From: Platynereis dumerilii
Taxonomy: Eukaryota > Annelida > Polychaeta > Phyllodocida > Nereididae
Assembly: GCA_026936325.1 (NCBI GenBank)
Contig: JAPTHN010000003.1
Coordinates: 62,585,192-62,649,191, forward strand
Reading direction: 5' to 3'
DNA: 64,000 bases
Shown here: piece after piece, positions 1-12,479 of the stretch
Layout: the number at the start of each line of letters is the position of its first letter
Position numbering within the stretch: the stretch's first letter is position 1
Position numbers and translations under genes: made by a program
The notes under the pieces: generated by a model
The model's input: the letters and a program-made list of their open reading frames with translations, nothing else
What the model was told of the DNA's origin: nothing
Databases searched by the model: none

Positions 1-36
1 TAAGATTGGTCTCTGTCCCGATTCACCCCAAAGTGA

Positions 37-217
37 GGGGTGAATTGGGACAGTGGTTTTTGGGCCCTGATCATTTGAAAAGTAAGATATCACTTGAAGC
101 TCCAAGGGATAGTTAGACCTTTTGCTTGGACACAATTTCACACCATATTTTGATTTCTGGGTTGATTTGTGGTCTTTCTATAGCAGAAAAAAGGCCAAAA
201 CTGTCCCGATTCACCCC
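37..217. mobile_element. Short non-autonomous DNA element (MITE-like)
   Basis: The ends are inverted copies of GGGGTGAATTGGGACAGT: positions 37-54 on the plus strand, and the complement at about 200-217. A third copy of the same end lies at 14-29 in the orientation of a right end, so a second element of this family probably ends there and begins outside the window. The two are separated by only seven bases. The 181-bp body has no coding capacity. No target duplication is certain, so the superfamily is not assigned. Confidence 0.6.
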
Positions 218-589
218 ATATTACGGTACAGTATTCGTCAATTGTACTTCTTTTTGATATACAATGTATCAATCTGCATGCACAAATGGATTACAATTTA
301 AGCACTTGTTTACCATAGATTTTGTGAAAAAAAAAGAGAAGCATAATATAGAAAACACATTTGCACTTTTACAGAATTCTGCTGCAGTTAGGTAAGTAAG
401 ATAAACATTATACTGCAATTGTTGTTTGCGGTTCTTTTATTTCTTCTTTCAAAATTTCCCCCGAGAAAAAAATTCTGTATTTCTATTCAATATATTCTCG
501 GCAGTTTCCTGCTGTTATTGAAAGAAAGCTTTTTGGATAAAACATTGCCGTATGAAGATATACCTTTCCAGAGTAGGCCTACTGTTTTC
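218..589. other. Unassigned AT-rich sequence
   Basis: I see no gene, repeat or regulatory element that I can support here. If the inverted duplication continues, the mirror partner of this stretch lies beyond the right end of the window. Confidence 0.4.
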
Positions 590-1229
590 AAAAATGTTGG
601 TTATTCGTGGTCATTCACAAAAAGTTTCGATAGGATTGGAATAGGTTCCAAGTAGATAAAAAACATGCACAAGCATTGGAAAAAAAATACATTTTCGACC
701 AATTGTATCAAAAATGTGAAAAGGAGATGTCATTTTTAGATGGGATAAACATTGTCAAGGATCTGAATTGAGGGAAGGGTCGCTTTTCAAAAACTTCAAA
801 TTCTATTGGATTAAGAAAGACCTCAAAACAGTGATTTTTCTATATAAGATAACCTTCTGTTATTATAAGATATTTTCGAATTTCATATATTGTCGCGAAG
901 CTGTCATACCAAGAAGAGAGTGGATTTTCTTTTGAAAAATTCCTTAAAACACACAAACCAAAATCATAGTAAATTTGCGCTTCTGCAAATTGCTGTTCAA
1001 TACACAAAACGTTGATTATGTTAGAGAAGGGTAATGCATTAATTTTTAGTGAAGCTTTCACATACCCCATATTGAAAAAGTTAGCTGTTTATATTATGTA
1101 TTTGATGATAATTCCAAATGTACCTCTACTATTTTGGAAGTGACCATTCATCATAAAAAGTTCACTTCATCTGGTTGATCCCAATAATATTTAAAGATAA
1201 ACAAATAAAATTGTAATGTCTTGAATTTG

Positions 1230-1396
1230 ACACTTTGGTCTTTGGACATTGTATTCAAGCAATGTGGCCCCAACGTAGCAGTCCGCTGGGCTTTTATGGG
1301 GTCTCCTCCATTTATGTTTTTGTGATGGTATATATCAATGTAATTGTTATAAACTAAATGGAAATAAATTCTATCTGAATCTGAATCTGAATCTGA
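1230..1396 (+). mobile_element. 3' end of a non-LTR retrotransposon with hexamer tail
   Basis: The segment ends in four units of TCTGAA directly after AAATAAATTCTA. Before it is a hairpin in which TGGCCCCA (about 1265) pairs with TGGGGTCTC (about 1297). The same arrangement, a GGCCC hairpin followed by a short tandem tail, recurs at 12330-12471 and 23097-23237. Simple tandem 3' tails are usual for CR1/L2-like LINEs, and 5' truncation is usual for dead copies. No reverse transcriptase remains here. Confidence 0.6.
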
Positions 1397-1661
1397 AAAA
1401 TCATTCATCATTATTAATTATTTTGTCTACTCTGATTTTTATAATAAAAATATTTTTTTCACTTTTCTTTATGATTGAGAAATTCGATATGGTAATACAG
1501 ACACAGAATTCCTGAAATTCCATTCATCTCATGGAATCTGTCCTTCTGTCTTTCTGACCACCCAATAAAACTGAACCATAACATATTTACAGACCGGGTG
1601 GGTGACTGCCGTCCATGTCCCCACTCCAGTACAGACATGTCTGTCATGACATAGGATTTAA

Positions 1662-1920
1662 GGGGAGAGCGGGGCACAGTGACACACTTTTTTTATTTTC
1701 AAGTGTTCCAAAATGTTGGCAGTAACGAGTTAAATGAGAACAGGTCCACATTTTATATAATGACTTTGATAAAATTATACAGTAGTTTCAGGTTCCTATA
1801 TTTTACAGGTTTTGAGAAATTTTGAGTTACGTCCATGCTCGTTAAGTGTAAACAGTACCAGTTAGACGCTACAGGCTTTGTCTCATTGTGCCTGCTGTCT
1901 CACTGTGCCCCGCTCTCCCC
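1662..1920. mobile_element. MITE with GGGGAGAGCGGGGCACAGTG ends
   Basis: A 259-bp element has near-perfect inverted ends of at least 24 bp (GGGGAGAGCGGGGCACAGTG at the left, its complement at the right). It is flanked by TAA at 1659-1661 and 1921-1923. A 3-bp TAA duplication would suit PIF/Harbinger, while TA alone would suit IS630-Tc1-mariner relatives. There is no open frame. Its ends resemble those of the element at 16385-20182 (GGGGAAGCTTGGGAGAGTTG), so the two may be distant relatives. Confidence 0.7.
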
Positions 1921-3989
1921 TAATTCATCATATCTTATTTGTTTCATTTTGATAATGGCCCCCGTTGAAGGATTTTTTTTTAAATTGTCCTTATTCAATA
2001 TTATGTGAATAACAAACTTCTTTCATGTGGCGATTTTATTTGTGGCATTGTGGATAAAAACTGCTATGATATTAATGTTATAGAATCAAGTTAATCGCAC
2101 TTCATGAACACTTCATTCTGCCCAAATTAGAAAATAATTGAACTTTCGATATGAAAATACTTGCTATGAAACTGCAATGACTTCCATCAACTTCCATCAA
2201 CCATCATAATGAATGATTCAAACATTCAGTCCATTAATTAGCCTCATTAGACTGTTACAGACTAATAACCTGTGGTACTCGCAGTTGTGGCAAATTATTT
2301 TGAGACACTTTCTGACTTCACTTATCAAATATTTTCTACTGATGCAGACAATCTTCTCCTACAACAGGCCACTTGACAATATTGTAGTGGGTTCTGATAC
2401 TTGTAGAACCACAAGGTCCTTTGCATGCTGCTTCACATACCAGTCAACAAATTTCAATCAGTTTTGGCATCTCAGACCACTCAATGCACTCATGTTAATT
2501 GACATTTTCAAAAGCCTTATTCATGCAACTTCTTCAACCCGGCACACCAAAGATCAGGAACAACTCACATTATGTTATGGCAGTAAGGCTATGCATATTA
2601 TGTCTGTCGTTGTTGTTGTTGTTCAAACACTATCTGTTGACGATAAAGTCATGTGGCAAAAATTGATTATCAAATAGCCACTCAAACAAGTATGAATTTT
2701 TTTTGGTCAACCTGTATGTTGTTAACCATCCAGTTATCGAGAATTATGAAATTTTGAAATGTGATGAACCAGTCCAGTAAGATTGTATTTGGACAAGAAA
2801 ATATCATTAGAACCTAATGGAAGTTTCAAGAACTTATGTTGGAAGTTGACTTAGCTCTAAAGCTGAATATATACAAAAACATATCCAGTTTCCTAACATT
2901 ATTCAGTGGAAAGTTGGAAGTAGGCGTTTTAATACATAGAACAATGACATATATAGTATTTCTGATCCCAAACAATGGTGAAAACTACAAAGAAGGGCAA
3001 AAAAACTTAACAATTCTAAACCAAAGGGCAAAGGTGTCTGGGAATTTTTATATGTGAATGGCTTATGAAGTTTCATCATTTAATAACACAAAGTATGGTA
3101 TTGCTGCTTCTTACTTGAGATTGTATGCAGCACTTAACAAAAATAATATTTCATGACAATCAGCTTTTAGCGCTGGTATGATAGCAGGGAAAAATTATGA
3201 AATTGTCTAGACATTCAATTTCACTTGGCTAAATAACATCATATTATATTCTAGGACAAAGCTGTTTTGTAAGATGCATAGGTGAGAGGCTTTCGAAGAG
3301 ATAATAAGTATGATAATGCCAGAAAAACTGTCGCAAAAACTAATTGTTGTCCAGAAGGTAATTCAAAGCAGAGGCTGGTATTTTTCCAAACAGACCTTTG
3401 AATTTCAAATACATGGTAATCCCCCTGACAGAACTTAGTTCAGTACACCAAGTGATAAACTCTTTTTATCTGTTGCTGAAGCTTCAATGGCCTTGATTTT
3501 CTGCTGTTGTATCACAGTGTATGATGACATAAGAATTTGAATTGGTTCAATTTATTTTGAGTAAGATAAGAAGGCAGAGAGACTGAGAGTTGGACAGATA
3601 GATTGAGAGATAGATGCTAAGTTGGAGAGTACAGATAGATAACAATATCGTATGAAAATCATTGGGGTAACAGTGACTAGAGGTGTAAAACTCCACACAG
3701 TTACTTGGGATTGTGCATATTTGTCACTTGAGAAATTTCTCCAACCTAACTTTCTTCCACCAGAAGCTTTTGCAATATACTAATTTAGTTTCCTAATTTT
3801 TATCATACCACATTGGCGAGACACATGATAGTCTGCCGGTGTCTCATTATACAAGAATATATAGCTACTGTATAATGGCATTCCTTCTTGAAATGATACA
3901 GGAGCTGGAAAAACACAGTTGAATACATGTATAAAATCCTTCGTACAAGGGTATTTCTGCTCTGAGCCTAAAGCAAAGCAGCGAAAGCC

Positions 3990-4335
3990 TTGATAATATG
4001 TCTAGATATGTCAAGGATTAATGTGATAGCGTGATAAAAGACAGATAACAAGTGGGACTGGTGCACAAGACCCACTTTGTCCAACTTTGGGGAGGGTAAC
4101 AGGTGGGTTGAAAGGCGAGAGCTTTCTGCCTGACAAATTGCTTGAGGCATCCCAAATATGGCAGAGCGACACAGGCCCCGCTCAGTTTGGCAGGCCAGCA
4201 TGGCAAAAGCCCTCAGAGCCTATGCAGCAGTGCAATTTGCCAGTGAGTTATGTTTACTGTGAAGGCCTGTGTGGCTCTTTATCAACACTGACTGGTATTT
4301 CATGAGCGGCCTGACAGTTATTAATCATGCTGAGA
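3990..4335 (+). repeat. Highly conserved segment shared by both arms (copy 1)
   Basis: This segment is about 90 percent identical by eye to the reverse complement of 61190-61490, far above the arms in general. A third, more diverged relative lies at 58240-58640. Both main copies keep one frame open for about 70 codons (4087-4305 plus; 61211-61411 minus). However, most differences change the residue (Asp to Ala, Trp to Leu, Asp to Val), and the third copy has stops. I therefore read it as a non-coding repeat or conserved element. Confidence 0.6.
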
Positions 4336-5510
4336 TGTGCCAGTAATCGGTCTGTGGTGTGTATGGACATACTGGCTCTCCCTGCTATACTCCCCTCATC
4401 TAAGGGCCGTAACATGCTTAGAAACATTCTATCACAAGATCCGAGAACTATTTGAGAGGCAAATTGTACTGTGTACAGTGTAAGCATATTAGTCTTGATT
4501 GAAGGCTATAAAGGAGAGGGTTGTTGATGAACATGATGGTTAATAGGATATACACTGCATATTATACTGTAGCATTACAAATTAACAACACATTGCTAAC
4601 TGACATATTGCCTTTCACAAAGAAGATTTCATCTTTGTACAATATTTAATGATCTAAAATATATTTCTGTAATAGAAAGTGGAGAAGATACAATCACTCA
4701 ACCAGCAGGTCATACCAATGAGAGCAGCATTTCACACAAAAACAATAATTACAAACCTCAGACACGAGCCATGAGCAAAGCGAAACAGAGTAGGGAATAA
4801 AGACTAGAAGTGGGTTACTTTACCTGAATACACTGAATCTCAAACTGAATTTTTAATAAATTGAAAAAGGCAGATCTAAATTAAGAGTATCCTTCTTCTA
4901 AAAACATTTGTATAATAGCCTATAACTTCCTAATAGCTTTATCTGAATGCTAACCCCATACATAAAATTACTAAGATGAATGCACTGAAGTTAAATAGGC
5001 CTAAATCATAAAGAAAAAACAAATAAAACGGCAACTGATATTTTAGATTGATTCTTTTAATTATAATGTTTTAAATTAAGGTTTATTTGACATCTGTGAA
5101 CAAATTAGTGTACCAAAGTAATTGTCAAAAACTCAGTTATGCAACTAGATTATATTAATCTATAACCAATAGCTTTCACCTCTGTTGTGTTTAATTAGCA
5201 CCAGAGGACAGGAGTGTAGGGGGTTCCCCAAAAGGGCATGAAAGTGAGAGCAAGTGAGTGCCAAAGCAGACATGTGTGTTTGGAAGTGAGGGCAGCATCC
5301 TGAGGGCATGGGATTTCGGAAAATTTTTTGGGTTGTACTGAATGTTTGACAAAACTTATTGAAGTTGTGATATGTCCCAATCACCCTTTTTTACAATTGT
5401 TAATTTGCTGTAACATGTAACTAGCATTTTAGTGACAGATGATAAGTATAAATAATCTACATCAAAAATTGGTAAAGCCCAACACTTTGTTAGCAGGAAA
5501 TTGTGTGTTC

Positions 5511-5570
5511 GGTCAATACTCTGACCAAAATGAAAATCGTGCCATGCTTGCAAAGTCAAGGACAAGGTGT
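5511..5570 (+). repeat. Dispersed repeat, copy 1
   Basis: The shared core is GGTCAATACT followed by a GAAAATCGTGCCATGCTTGC-like block and AAAGTCA. It recurs at 6597-6645 and 62929-62980, always on the plus strand. The inverted duplication would predict opposite strands, so these are independent members of a dispersed family. Confidence 0.55.
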
Positions 5571-6596
5571 AAATATGCAGATATGGCAACACATCAGCCA
5601 ACTCCTATAACCTCTAAATGCTCTACTGTAGTACTTAAGATGTTTTCTTACCAATAACGGAATTGCTCTATTTATGGGTCTATACTGTTCATCTGTTCAA
5701 AGATACCCATCTTATTTCAAATTACCAAAAAAAATATTCAGCTGATGAACTATGATTTTTTTTAATGCTTATATTTCACACAATATGTTCACATAATATC
5801 TAATTTATTATTGTTGCTGTATTCCGTAATCATGTCTTCACATTTTCATGAAATCATACTTTACCATTTCCGCATATGAAAACCAAAACACTGAGTTAGT
5901 CGTGGAAGTAATTGTTGTTGTATCATGCCCAACTGAAATTTCTTTGTTTTATTTTGGGAAAAATACAAAGTTTTTTTTTAACAGACACATAATACACGAG
6001 ACTAAGCTGCTTTATTTGCATTAGACTGCAATCCATACAAGTGTGGAAATTTAAGAATGAAGTAATTTGACATCAAGGAATGTAACAGAATAAATAGAAA
6101 ATAAGACACTTTTGGAAAAGATGCTTAATTATTGCTTTTAAACTTTGTATTTTTCGACACCATTTAAATAATCAATATTGACAGAACTTACATTTTAGCA
6201 CCCTCATCCAGCTTTCTATTTGTGTTTGGTTTGCTTGTAGGCCTTGCCTAAATGTCCAACATGCATTTATTGATCCTTGTAATAGATAGCCCTGAGTCGT
6301 GCCCGTTTTATCCTTAGCCAATCAAGTTTATTTGACCAACTGACTTTGCGCAGCAGTGACCAGCTTAAGTATCAGTTACAGTTAGGATGTGATGTGAGGA
6401 GCGATGTGTGTGGTAGTCTCCAAGCATCTCAACATCCTCTCCTTGTTGGCGCATACACTCAACATGGTGCCGAACATTTTTATCTATAATCTTCTGAAAC
6501 TTTGGCTGCTCAGCTTAAAAGCACATCTGCAGTATACCAATTGTGTCTTCAAAAGTAAACAGCTCAGCTTTTTCAAAGTAGGAAATACTATGTAGG

Positions 6597-6645
6597 GGTC
6601 AATACTCGATCAAAATTGAATTCGTGCCATGCTTGCAAAGTCAGT
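6597..6645 (+). repeat. Dispersed repeat, copy 2
   Basis: It carries GGGGTCAATACTCGATCAAA and CGTGCCATGCTTGCAAAGTC. Similarity to the copy at 62929 extends upstream into a GGAAATAMTATG-like stretch and a CTCCTTGYTGGC stretch. The true unit is therefore several hundred bases long. Confidence 0.55.
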
Positions 6646-9050
6646 ATCAAGAATCATGCATAAGCAAATATCCATACTCAAAACTTCTTGTCAAGACTCA
6701 ACTGTGTTTCAAAATACATTTCCCAGAAAAACACACACTATTTCATAACAATGAAAACATGCCATCAACAAAGAAAAAGAATTTATGTTTTAAATTTGTA
6801 TCATTGATTTACAATATATTTTGTTAGATTTCCATTCCACTTACCAAGTTATTGAAGGTTGAGGTGCACACTGTGTGTTGAGCATGCATTGTTTCTAAAG
6901 CTTAAATTATTGGTATTTCATGAGCAGTTATAAATCACGAAGACTGGGTATCTGACCAACTTTTACAGGACCAAAATACTATAATGATTTACAGGATTTA
7001 ATTCATCCTATATTAAAATTAGTAAACTTAGCCTAAGGCCCAGCTCATTTGCCCAAATCACTTCACACAGCGGAGCCTTTTACACTGATATTAGTTGGTA
7101 TAATACATTTCTGATAAATTTAATAACTGTCTATTATTGAATCAGGCTGTAATGTTGCATCAATTTTCAAAGTCTGCTATTAATGTTTGATCTTATAATG
7201 AGCTTGCTAAAGTAGTTTCAATTTTTATTTAAAAACCTTTCCAGTCATGAAATGTGCTCCCTGAGCTCTTAATGAAGTTACATGATAGCCTATGTGAGTC
7301 AGAAATGAACAGATATTGAGTTACATTAGACTTCAAAAGATGATCCATCATTCAATTTTCCACATATTGAGAGATATTATTATGATTCAATCCTCAGATG
7401 CTGTAGATGTAATGGATTAACATGACTGTGAAATTGATTCATGATCCTGGAATTGAAGGAATTGTTGGCTGAGGAACCGGCATTGAAACATGTGATGTAC
7501 ACCATCCAATTTATGTGCATTATAAGATCACCAGTCTAAAGCTGCCTCGTTTTATTTTTCAGTAACTTTCAGTCATGCAATTTTTAGCCAGAGTAATGTT
7601 ACATGATAGCCCATTCCACCTTCTAATGACCAGATATTGATTGCAGCAGTTATCAAAAGGAGATCAGTTATTATCAAATTTCATCAAATTGAGTGATGGA
7701 TCAGGATAAAAGCCTCAACTTCCATGTAATGGATTTACATAACTGTGAAATTGATTCTCGCTCCCTGACTACAAAGCTAACAAGCTCCTCTGGAATTTTA
7801 CTCTTCCAACCACTGGATCTCAAGAATTAACATTGAGTTAATTATAATAGTTTAGCCAGTCTGAGTTGGGGATTAGGCAGAATATCCGTTATATCATTTA
7901 TATTAAACCTCCGACAATGGTTTGACATGCGTGTGATGAAGTTGGTGTCTATCAAATCTTTGTGTGATTCATTATATATAACAGTCAACTGAGTCAAGAC
8001 TTTCAGCTCCCTGTCATTATTCTGAAATTGCTGCATAATTTTTCCATTTTGGTTATAACAGCTCCTTTCAGACTAGATTGCACTATACATTTTATCCTTT
8101 ATGTAATGAGTTAGCATTCCGAACCAATCCAATAGGCTCCAAGCTATTAGGAAATAGCTTTGTCACCTTGAATATGCAATAGGATGCTTTGTCTCCTGTG
8201 GCATTGATATAGAATTTTCAAAAATACAAAGCACAATTGTTTTCGTTGTGAGCAATTCTCAGATGGAATATAATAGGTGGTCTGAGAAGGTAATTTTAAG
8301 AAACCAGATGATGAGTAGCCCACATCTATTTTCAAATTTGAAACACTTTTGACTGGACCTGGTAAAGCTCTCGATAATGAAGGTAGACCAATCACAGAAC
8401 CCCCAAAAAAGCAGTTTGGTATCAAACAATGGTTTTGTGAAGTAAGGCTGGTAACTTTATTGGTCATATGTGCTGCATGTCGAAGAGTTAAGTCATATAT
8501 AACTCATTGAGTTTGAAGCAAATCATTGGTTTGACAATTATCTGAATTGCCCAAAAATACATGAACAAATTTAATTATAAAATCATTGGAGGACTCATTG
8601 AAATTCCAGGCTCTGAGACAACTTCGAAAGTTACTTGCTTAATTGAATTAAGCCATACTGATTCAAATTCAAGAAAGGCTCCAGAAATTTCATTGTCTGG
8701 TACACTGCATATAGTGGCTAAATATTCCACTACTTTCCAAGACAAAACTTGACATTGCTGGACGGTTTACATTTTACATTGTTAGTAAATATTTAAATAA
8801 AGTCAGAAATAAGGCACTTGCATTGAAGTTGTGCTTGAGAATACACAAACATTAAATGGAAAAGCAAGGCAAAGTAAGGCTGTGAATAACAATAAAAATG
8901 CCAAAACATCGGATTTACGTAAAGACCCAAACAAAACTTTATGAGGTAATAAAGATGTAACCAACAACTTTCTTCTTTAAATTCATACACTAGGATTTTC
9001 TTCAACAAGAAATCTAACAATGGAAATCTGTAAAGGATGATATTTGCTGT

Positions 9051-10117
9051 GGCAGCAACTTGAATCCACAGTTTAGTTGATTATCCATCTCATAATCAAG
9101 TTCACTATCAATCTAAACTGGCGCAGACATATCCATCTCACCATTAAACTATCTCTATAATCTGTGCATCTGTTCATCTATCTATCTTCATTAAATCTTG
9201 ACTCCCCGTTGGACCTTTTCTTCAGGAAGACACTTTTCTCCACTTGCATGCGTGATGCAGAGACCGAGTGTCAGAAAATCTTAGTTCTTTCATATCAATC
9301 ACATGGTCTTGGCTCTTGCTGGCCAATACATTTGCCTGTGAAACTGTGAAAGGGCTGATTCTCCCTGCCTGCTAGGGAAGCTATACTTTATTATCGGTTG
9401 TGTTGCACATATATAATTTAGCGGCAATACAATCTTTCCTCTGCCTTCTGCAATATACTTCACACAAAAGCAAATATTGTGTATTAAAGAAAATCATCAT
9501 TTCTCTTGGCATCATTTTACGATCCAATTTGTCTAAAGCTTGTAAAAAACAAGCCCTGTACTGTTAATACATACATTTTAACTACATTCTGAGATCAGGT
9601 AGTAGCAATGAGAAGAAGAAGACCTTATGTGAGTGTGAGCAAGCAGTGTGAGAGATTTCAGCATGAATTATAGGGTCAAGATATAAAAGAAGGTTAGCCT
9701 TGTCCAGAGGCTGTTAGAAATGAGTAACCTTTGTATGTATACTCAATCTATGAATTGAATTCAATTGTAGCTACGAAATGGAAAGCCTCTCAGAGAATGG
9801 AGCTAATTCAGATTGAGCATAACTAAGGAGAGCTGACAAACTGCATCATTTCAGTTGCATGATGCATGTTTTGTAGCTTACAGTATGTGTGTGAAAAAAG
9901 TGAAAAATCATTCGTTATTTTTTTTGCTAATTTTATTGGTTTACTTGGCTTCCTCAGACAAGACTCTACTTTGAATTTTTTGGTGCATTGACAGTTACCT
10001 ACATTTTGGACCTTAGACCTCATGCTGAAATCAAACTACCCCTCCACTGCGTGGAGGCAGGATGAGTAGGAAGGATAGGTAGAGTCTGATATTACTATGC
10101 TTCAAAAGTATACTCAC
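9051..10117. other. Probable intron or intergenic DNA
   Basis: The sequence is AT-rich with no element ends that I can pair. It lies on the 3' side of the minus-strand exon at 10118-10198 and may be its following intron. Nothing else is supported. Confidence 0.35.
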
Positions 10118-10198
10118 GAATACATTGATGTTTGTCAGCAGGCTTCTTGGCATCACAGAAATATTTATCCACAAATTCCCCTTGGCACACATTGCAAT
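10118..10198 (-). CDS. Internal exon of a cysteine-rich, probably secreted protein
   Basis: On the minus strand a strong acceptor (TATTTATATTTTCTTTGCAG, 10199-10218) precedes 81 bases. The stretch ends at a good donor, TTC|GTGAGTATA, at 10117/10118. Read in phase 1-1 it encodes CNVCQGEFVDKYFCDAKK and then PADKHQCI. The four cysteines are spaced C-x2-C-x9-C-x11-C. Phase 1-1 symmetrical exons are typical of shuffled extracellular modules. A second frame (phase 0) is also open but reads less like a protein. I do not recognise the domain; the CxxC and YFC pattern is only loosely netrin-module-like. Neighbouring exons were not found. Its signal-peptide exon should lie at higher coordinates on the minus strand. 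Confidence 0.6.
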
Positions 10199-11010
10199 CT
10201 GCAAAGAAAATATAAATACTTAGAGACATTGTCTTGAAGGCAAACTTACTGCTCACATCAGACATATGATACTGCTGCTTGCTAACGGATACATGTCAGT
10301 TGTCCCTAAATTCTTCATAACATCTGAATATTATAAGTTTCACAAACAAAATGACCTGCACTATGATAAGTGAAAGACGGATGCACGGATGATTGGAGCT
10401 TAACATCTTGTAATAATGCACTTGGTAGGCCAATTCTGACAGGAGGAGTACATGGCAATAAGTCGAAGGATGATTGAAAATGCTGTCCAACATGGGCTGA
10501 GGGCAAGAGCTGGAAAACCCTGGGCCCGGCGATTTGCAGCACAGCATGTTATCACTAAACAAACCCTCTCACTATGTGTTAGCATGAATATTTGTTAACT
10601 GGGTGCCATTTACCAAATCTAACTGGATGTGTATTGACCTCGTGAAGCTGGAAGGCTGAGTGTTAAGAGTCTTGGAATCTTTGTTACTCTGGCTGAGGAA
10701 TACAAGATTTTCTGTTGACCTTTATGAGCAAGATCCTGTAGGCCTATGTTGTTCGGCTGAAGCGTCAAATATGTGATCCATTATATCAGTGTCTGTGGTA
10801 GGTAGATAAAATATCCCTCACATGAGATAAATGTGTCACATGTTGAGGGCTTCTGCACTCTCTCACTTCTCATCAACTGCCCTTGTAACTTGAATTGTAA
10901 GAACTGGGCCATTTGATGCCAATATCCATTTAAATTCTTTTTTTATCATCATCATCACCACTTATTATACGTTTTTATCAATTGCTTATTCGTAATTAAT
11001 GCTGCAGATG
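10199..11010. other. Probable intron upstream of the minus-strand exon
   Basis: Apart from the splice acceptor at its left edge I see no feature. Three overlapping minus-strand frames at 10296-10585 compete with each other and have no splice context, so they are not called. The last part (about 10910-11011) probably belongs to the LINE copy that resumes at 12257. Confidence 0.35.
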
Positions 11011-11019
11011 GTGCCTCAT

Positions 11020-12247
11020 TAGGGTGTGTCAATTTTCAATTTTTATGCAAATTCAAAAAGCACTAGTGCCTAAAATATGCGTTTTGACTTGGAGAATCCA
11101 AATCTGTTTTCGAAATGGCAATAAGACAATTCTTACCTACTTCAATTTTGGTTCAAAGTTTCATTATTTTTTTCATTTTCGACCATCTTCACAAATCCGC
11201 GGTTCTATGTAACTTTGTCCATATTTGTCATACAGCATTCTAATTGCCATGGTTGGAAAGCCCTCAAAAAGACCTACATTTTGAATACCAACATCAACGG
11301 TCTATGACAATATCTTGACTCCCTATGTCTCTTTGGCTGGCACTTTTCAGAAATGAAATTGTTGTTGACTGTCTAATCCTATTAAAAAAAGGCTTTTGAA
11401 TTTTTTTCACTGATAATTGCTTGATTCACATTCTCCAAGTTCTAGAATGAGCAAATAAAATATTTTTTAAATTCTTGGTCATGGAAAATCCTGCTTTATG
11501 AGCTTGGAAGTTTTAATGTAAAATTTTGTCGGAATTATTGAAACAAATCATGGAGGGGCTGTTATACTTCATATTTTAACTTCATAAGACTTACATATAG
11601 GACAAAATCATTGGTACCATGTGAATGCTAAGACTATTGTCTTTCATATGGTACCACTCATGTTGACCTGCAATAAATTTTGACGAAGATATGATATGAA
11701 ATGCAACAGACCCCATCTCACATTTTACGTGTTTTCAACTAACGTTAACATTAAAACTTCATCACACACAAGCCAGGCACTCCCATGGTAAAAATTAAAA
11801 AAATGTTTGTATTTGGTCATTCTGGAACTTGGAGAATGTGAATCACTGCAATTGTCATTGAAAAAAATTCCAAAGTCATTTTTAAATAGGATTAGACAAT
11901 CTGCGTCATTTTCATTCCAAGAAGTGCAGGCTGAAGGGCCATTGGGAATTAAGATATTGTCCTAGACCGTTGATGTTGGTATGCAAAATGAAGGTCTTTT
12001 TGAGAGCTTTTCAACCATGGTAATTAAAATGCTGTATGATACATACTGACAAAGTCATAGAGAACCGCGGATTGGCGAAAATGGTCGAAAACTAAAAAAA
12101 TATTGAAACTTTGGACCAAAATTGAAGTAGGTAAAAATTGTCGTATCACAATTTCGAGAACAGATTTGGATTCTCCAGGTGAAAATGCACTTTTTAGACA
12201 CTAGTGCTTTTTGAAATTGCATAAAAATTGAAAATTGACACACCCTA
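11020..12247. mobile_element. Fold-back transposon with 9-bp target duplication
   Basis: A 1228-bp element is one inverted repeat over nearly its whole length, with arms of about 560-600 bp meeting near 11635. The ends are TAGGGTGTGTCAATTTTC and its complement. GTGCCTCAT flanks both sides (11011-11019 and 12248-12256), a perfect 9-bp duplication. Matching open frames at 11024-11212 (plus) and 12055-12243 (minus) merely reflect the palindrome. Very long TIRs and 9-bp duplications fit Mutator-like (MULE) non-autonomous elements best. The element at 28409-29815 has the same properties, and a related single arm lies at 59960-60278. Confidence 0.85.
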
Positions 12248-12261
12248 GTGCCTCATGCGTT

Positions 12262-12471
12262 GTTGGTGCATATACCATTTTTATCTTTTGGTTTTTCTAA
12301 TGTGTGTTGCTTTTCCTGACCTTGGGGTGGCCCACTAATAGCGACAAATATTTGTCTTCAGTGGGTCTGCCTTTCACATCAACTGCCTCTGTTATGTTAA
12401 TGAAATGTATTGAGTGTATACTCATGTTTGTTAAGTTGATGTGACAATAAACTGAATCTGAGTCTGAGTCT
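12262..12471 (+). mobile_element. LINE 3' end, split by the fold-back insertion
   Basis: Directly after the fold-back comes a hairpin in which GGCCCACT (about 12329) pairs with AGTGGGTC (about 12360). It is followed by GTGACAATAAA and a tail of CTGAATCTGAGTCTGAGTCT. The hairpin loop AGCGACAAATA is shared with 23106-23118. The part before the insertion probably lies at about 10910-11010. It is a truncated 3' end with no coding sequence left. Confidence 0.6.
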
Positions 12472-12479
12472 ATTTATCC

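Larger units (their letters stand above)
590..9050 (+). repeat. Left arm of a giant inverted duplication
   Basis: Segments of this arm match the reverse complement of the right part of the window in mirrored order. Anchors are 596-760 with 63835-63990, 3150-3720 with 61740-61990, 3990-4335 with 61190-61490, 4560-4800 with 60790-61010, 7020-7320 with 54300-54580, 7320-7480 with 52290-52440, 7560-7850 with 51960-52240, 7975-8160 with 50800-50990, 8160-8470 with 49090-49128 plus 50600-50800, and 8700-9030 with 48570-48880. Identity by eye is roughly 70-80 percent, so the duplication is old. Between anchors the arms differ by insertions. The arm probably extends left of the window. I see no convincing exon inside it. 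Open frames here (for example 8147-8467 minus) are not kept open in the other arm. Confidence 0.85.

Noticed and set aside
11024-12243. Two 62-codon frames with nearly the same protein on opposite strands
   Set aside because: They are mirror images produced by the fold-back element. No evidence of coding beyond the palindrome.
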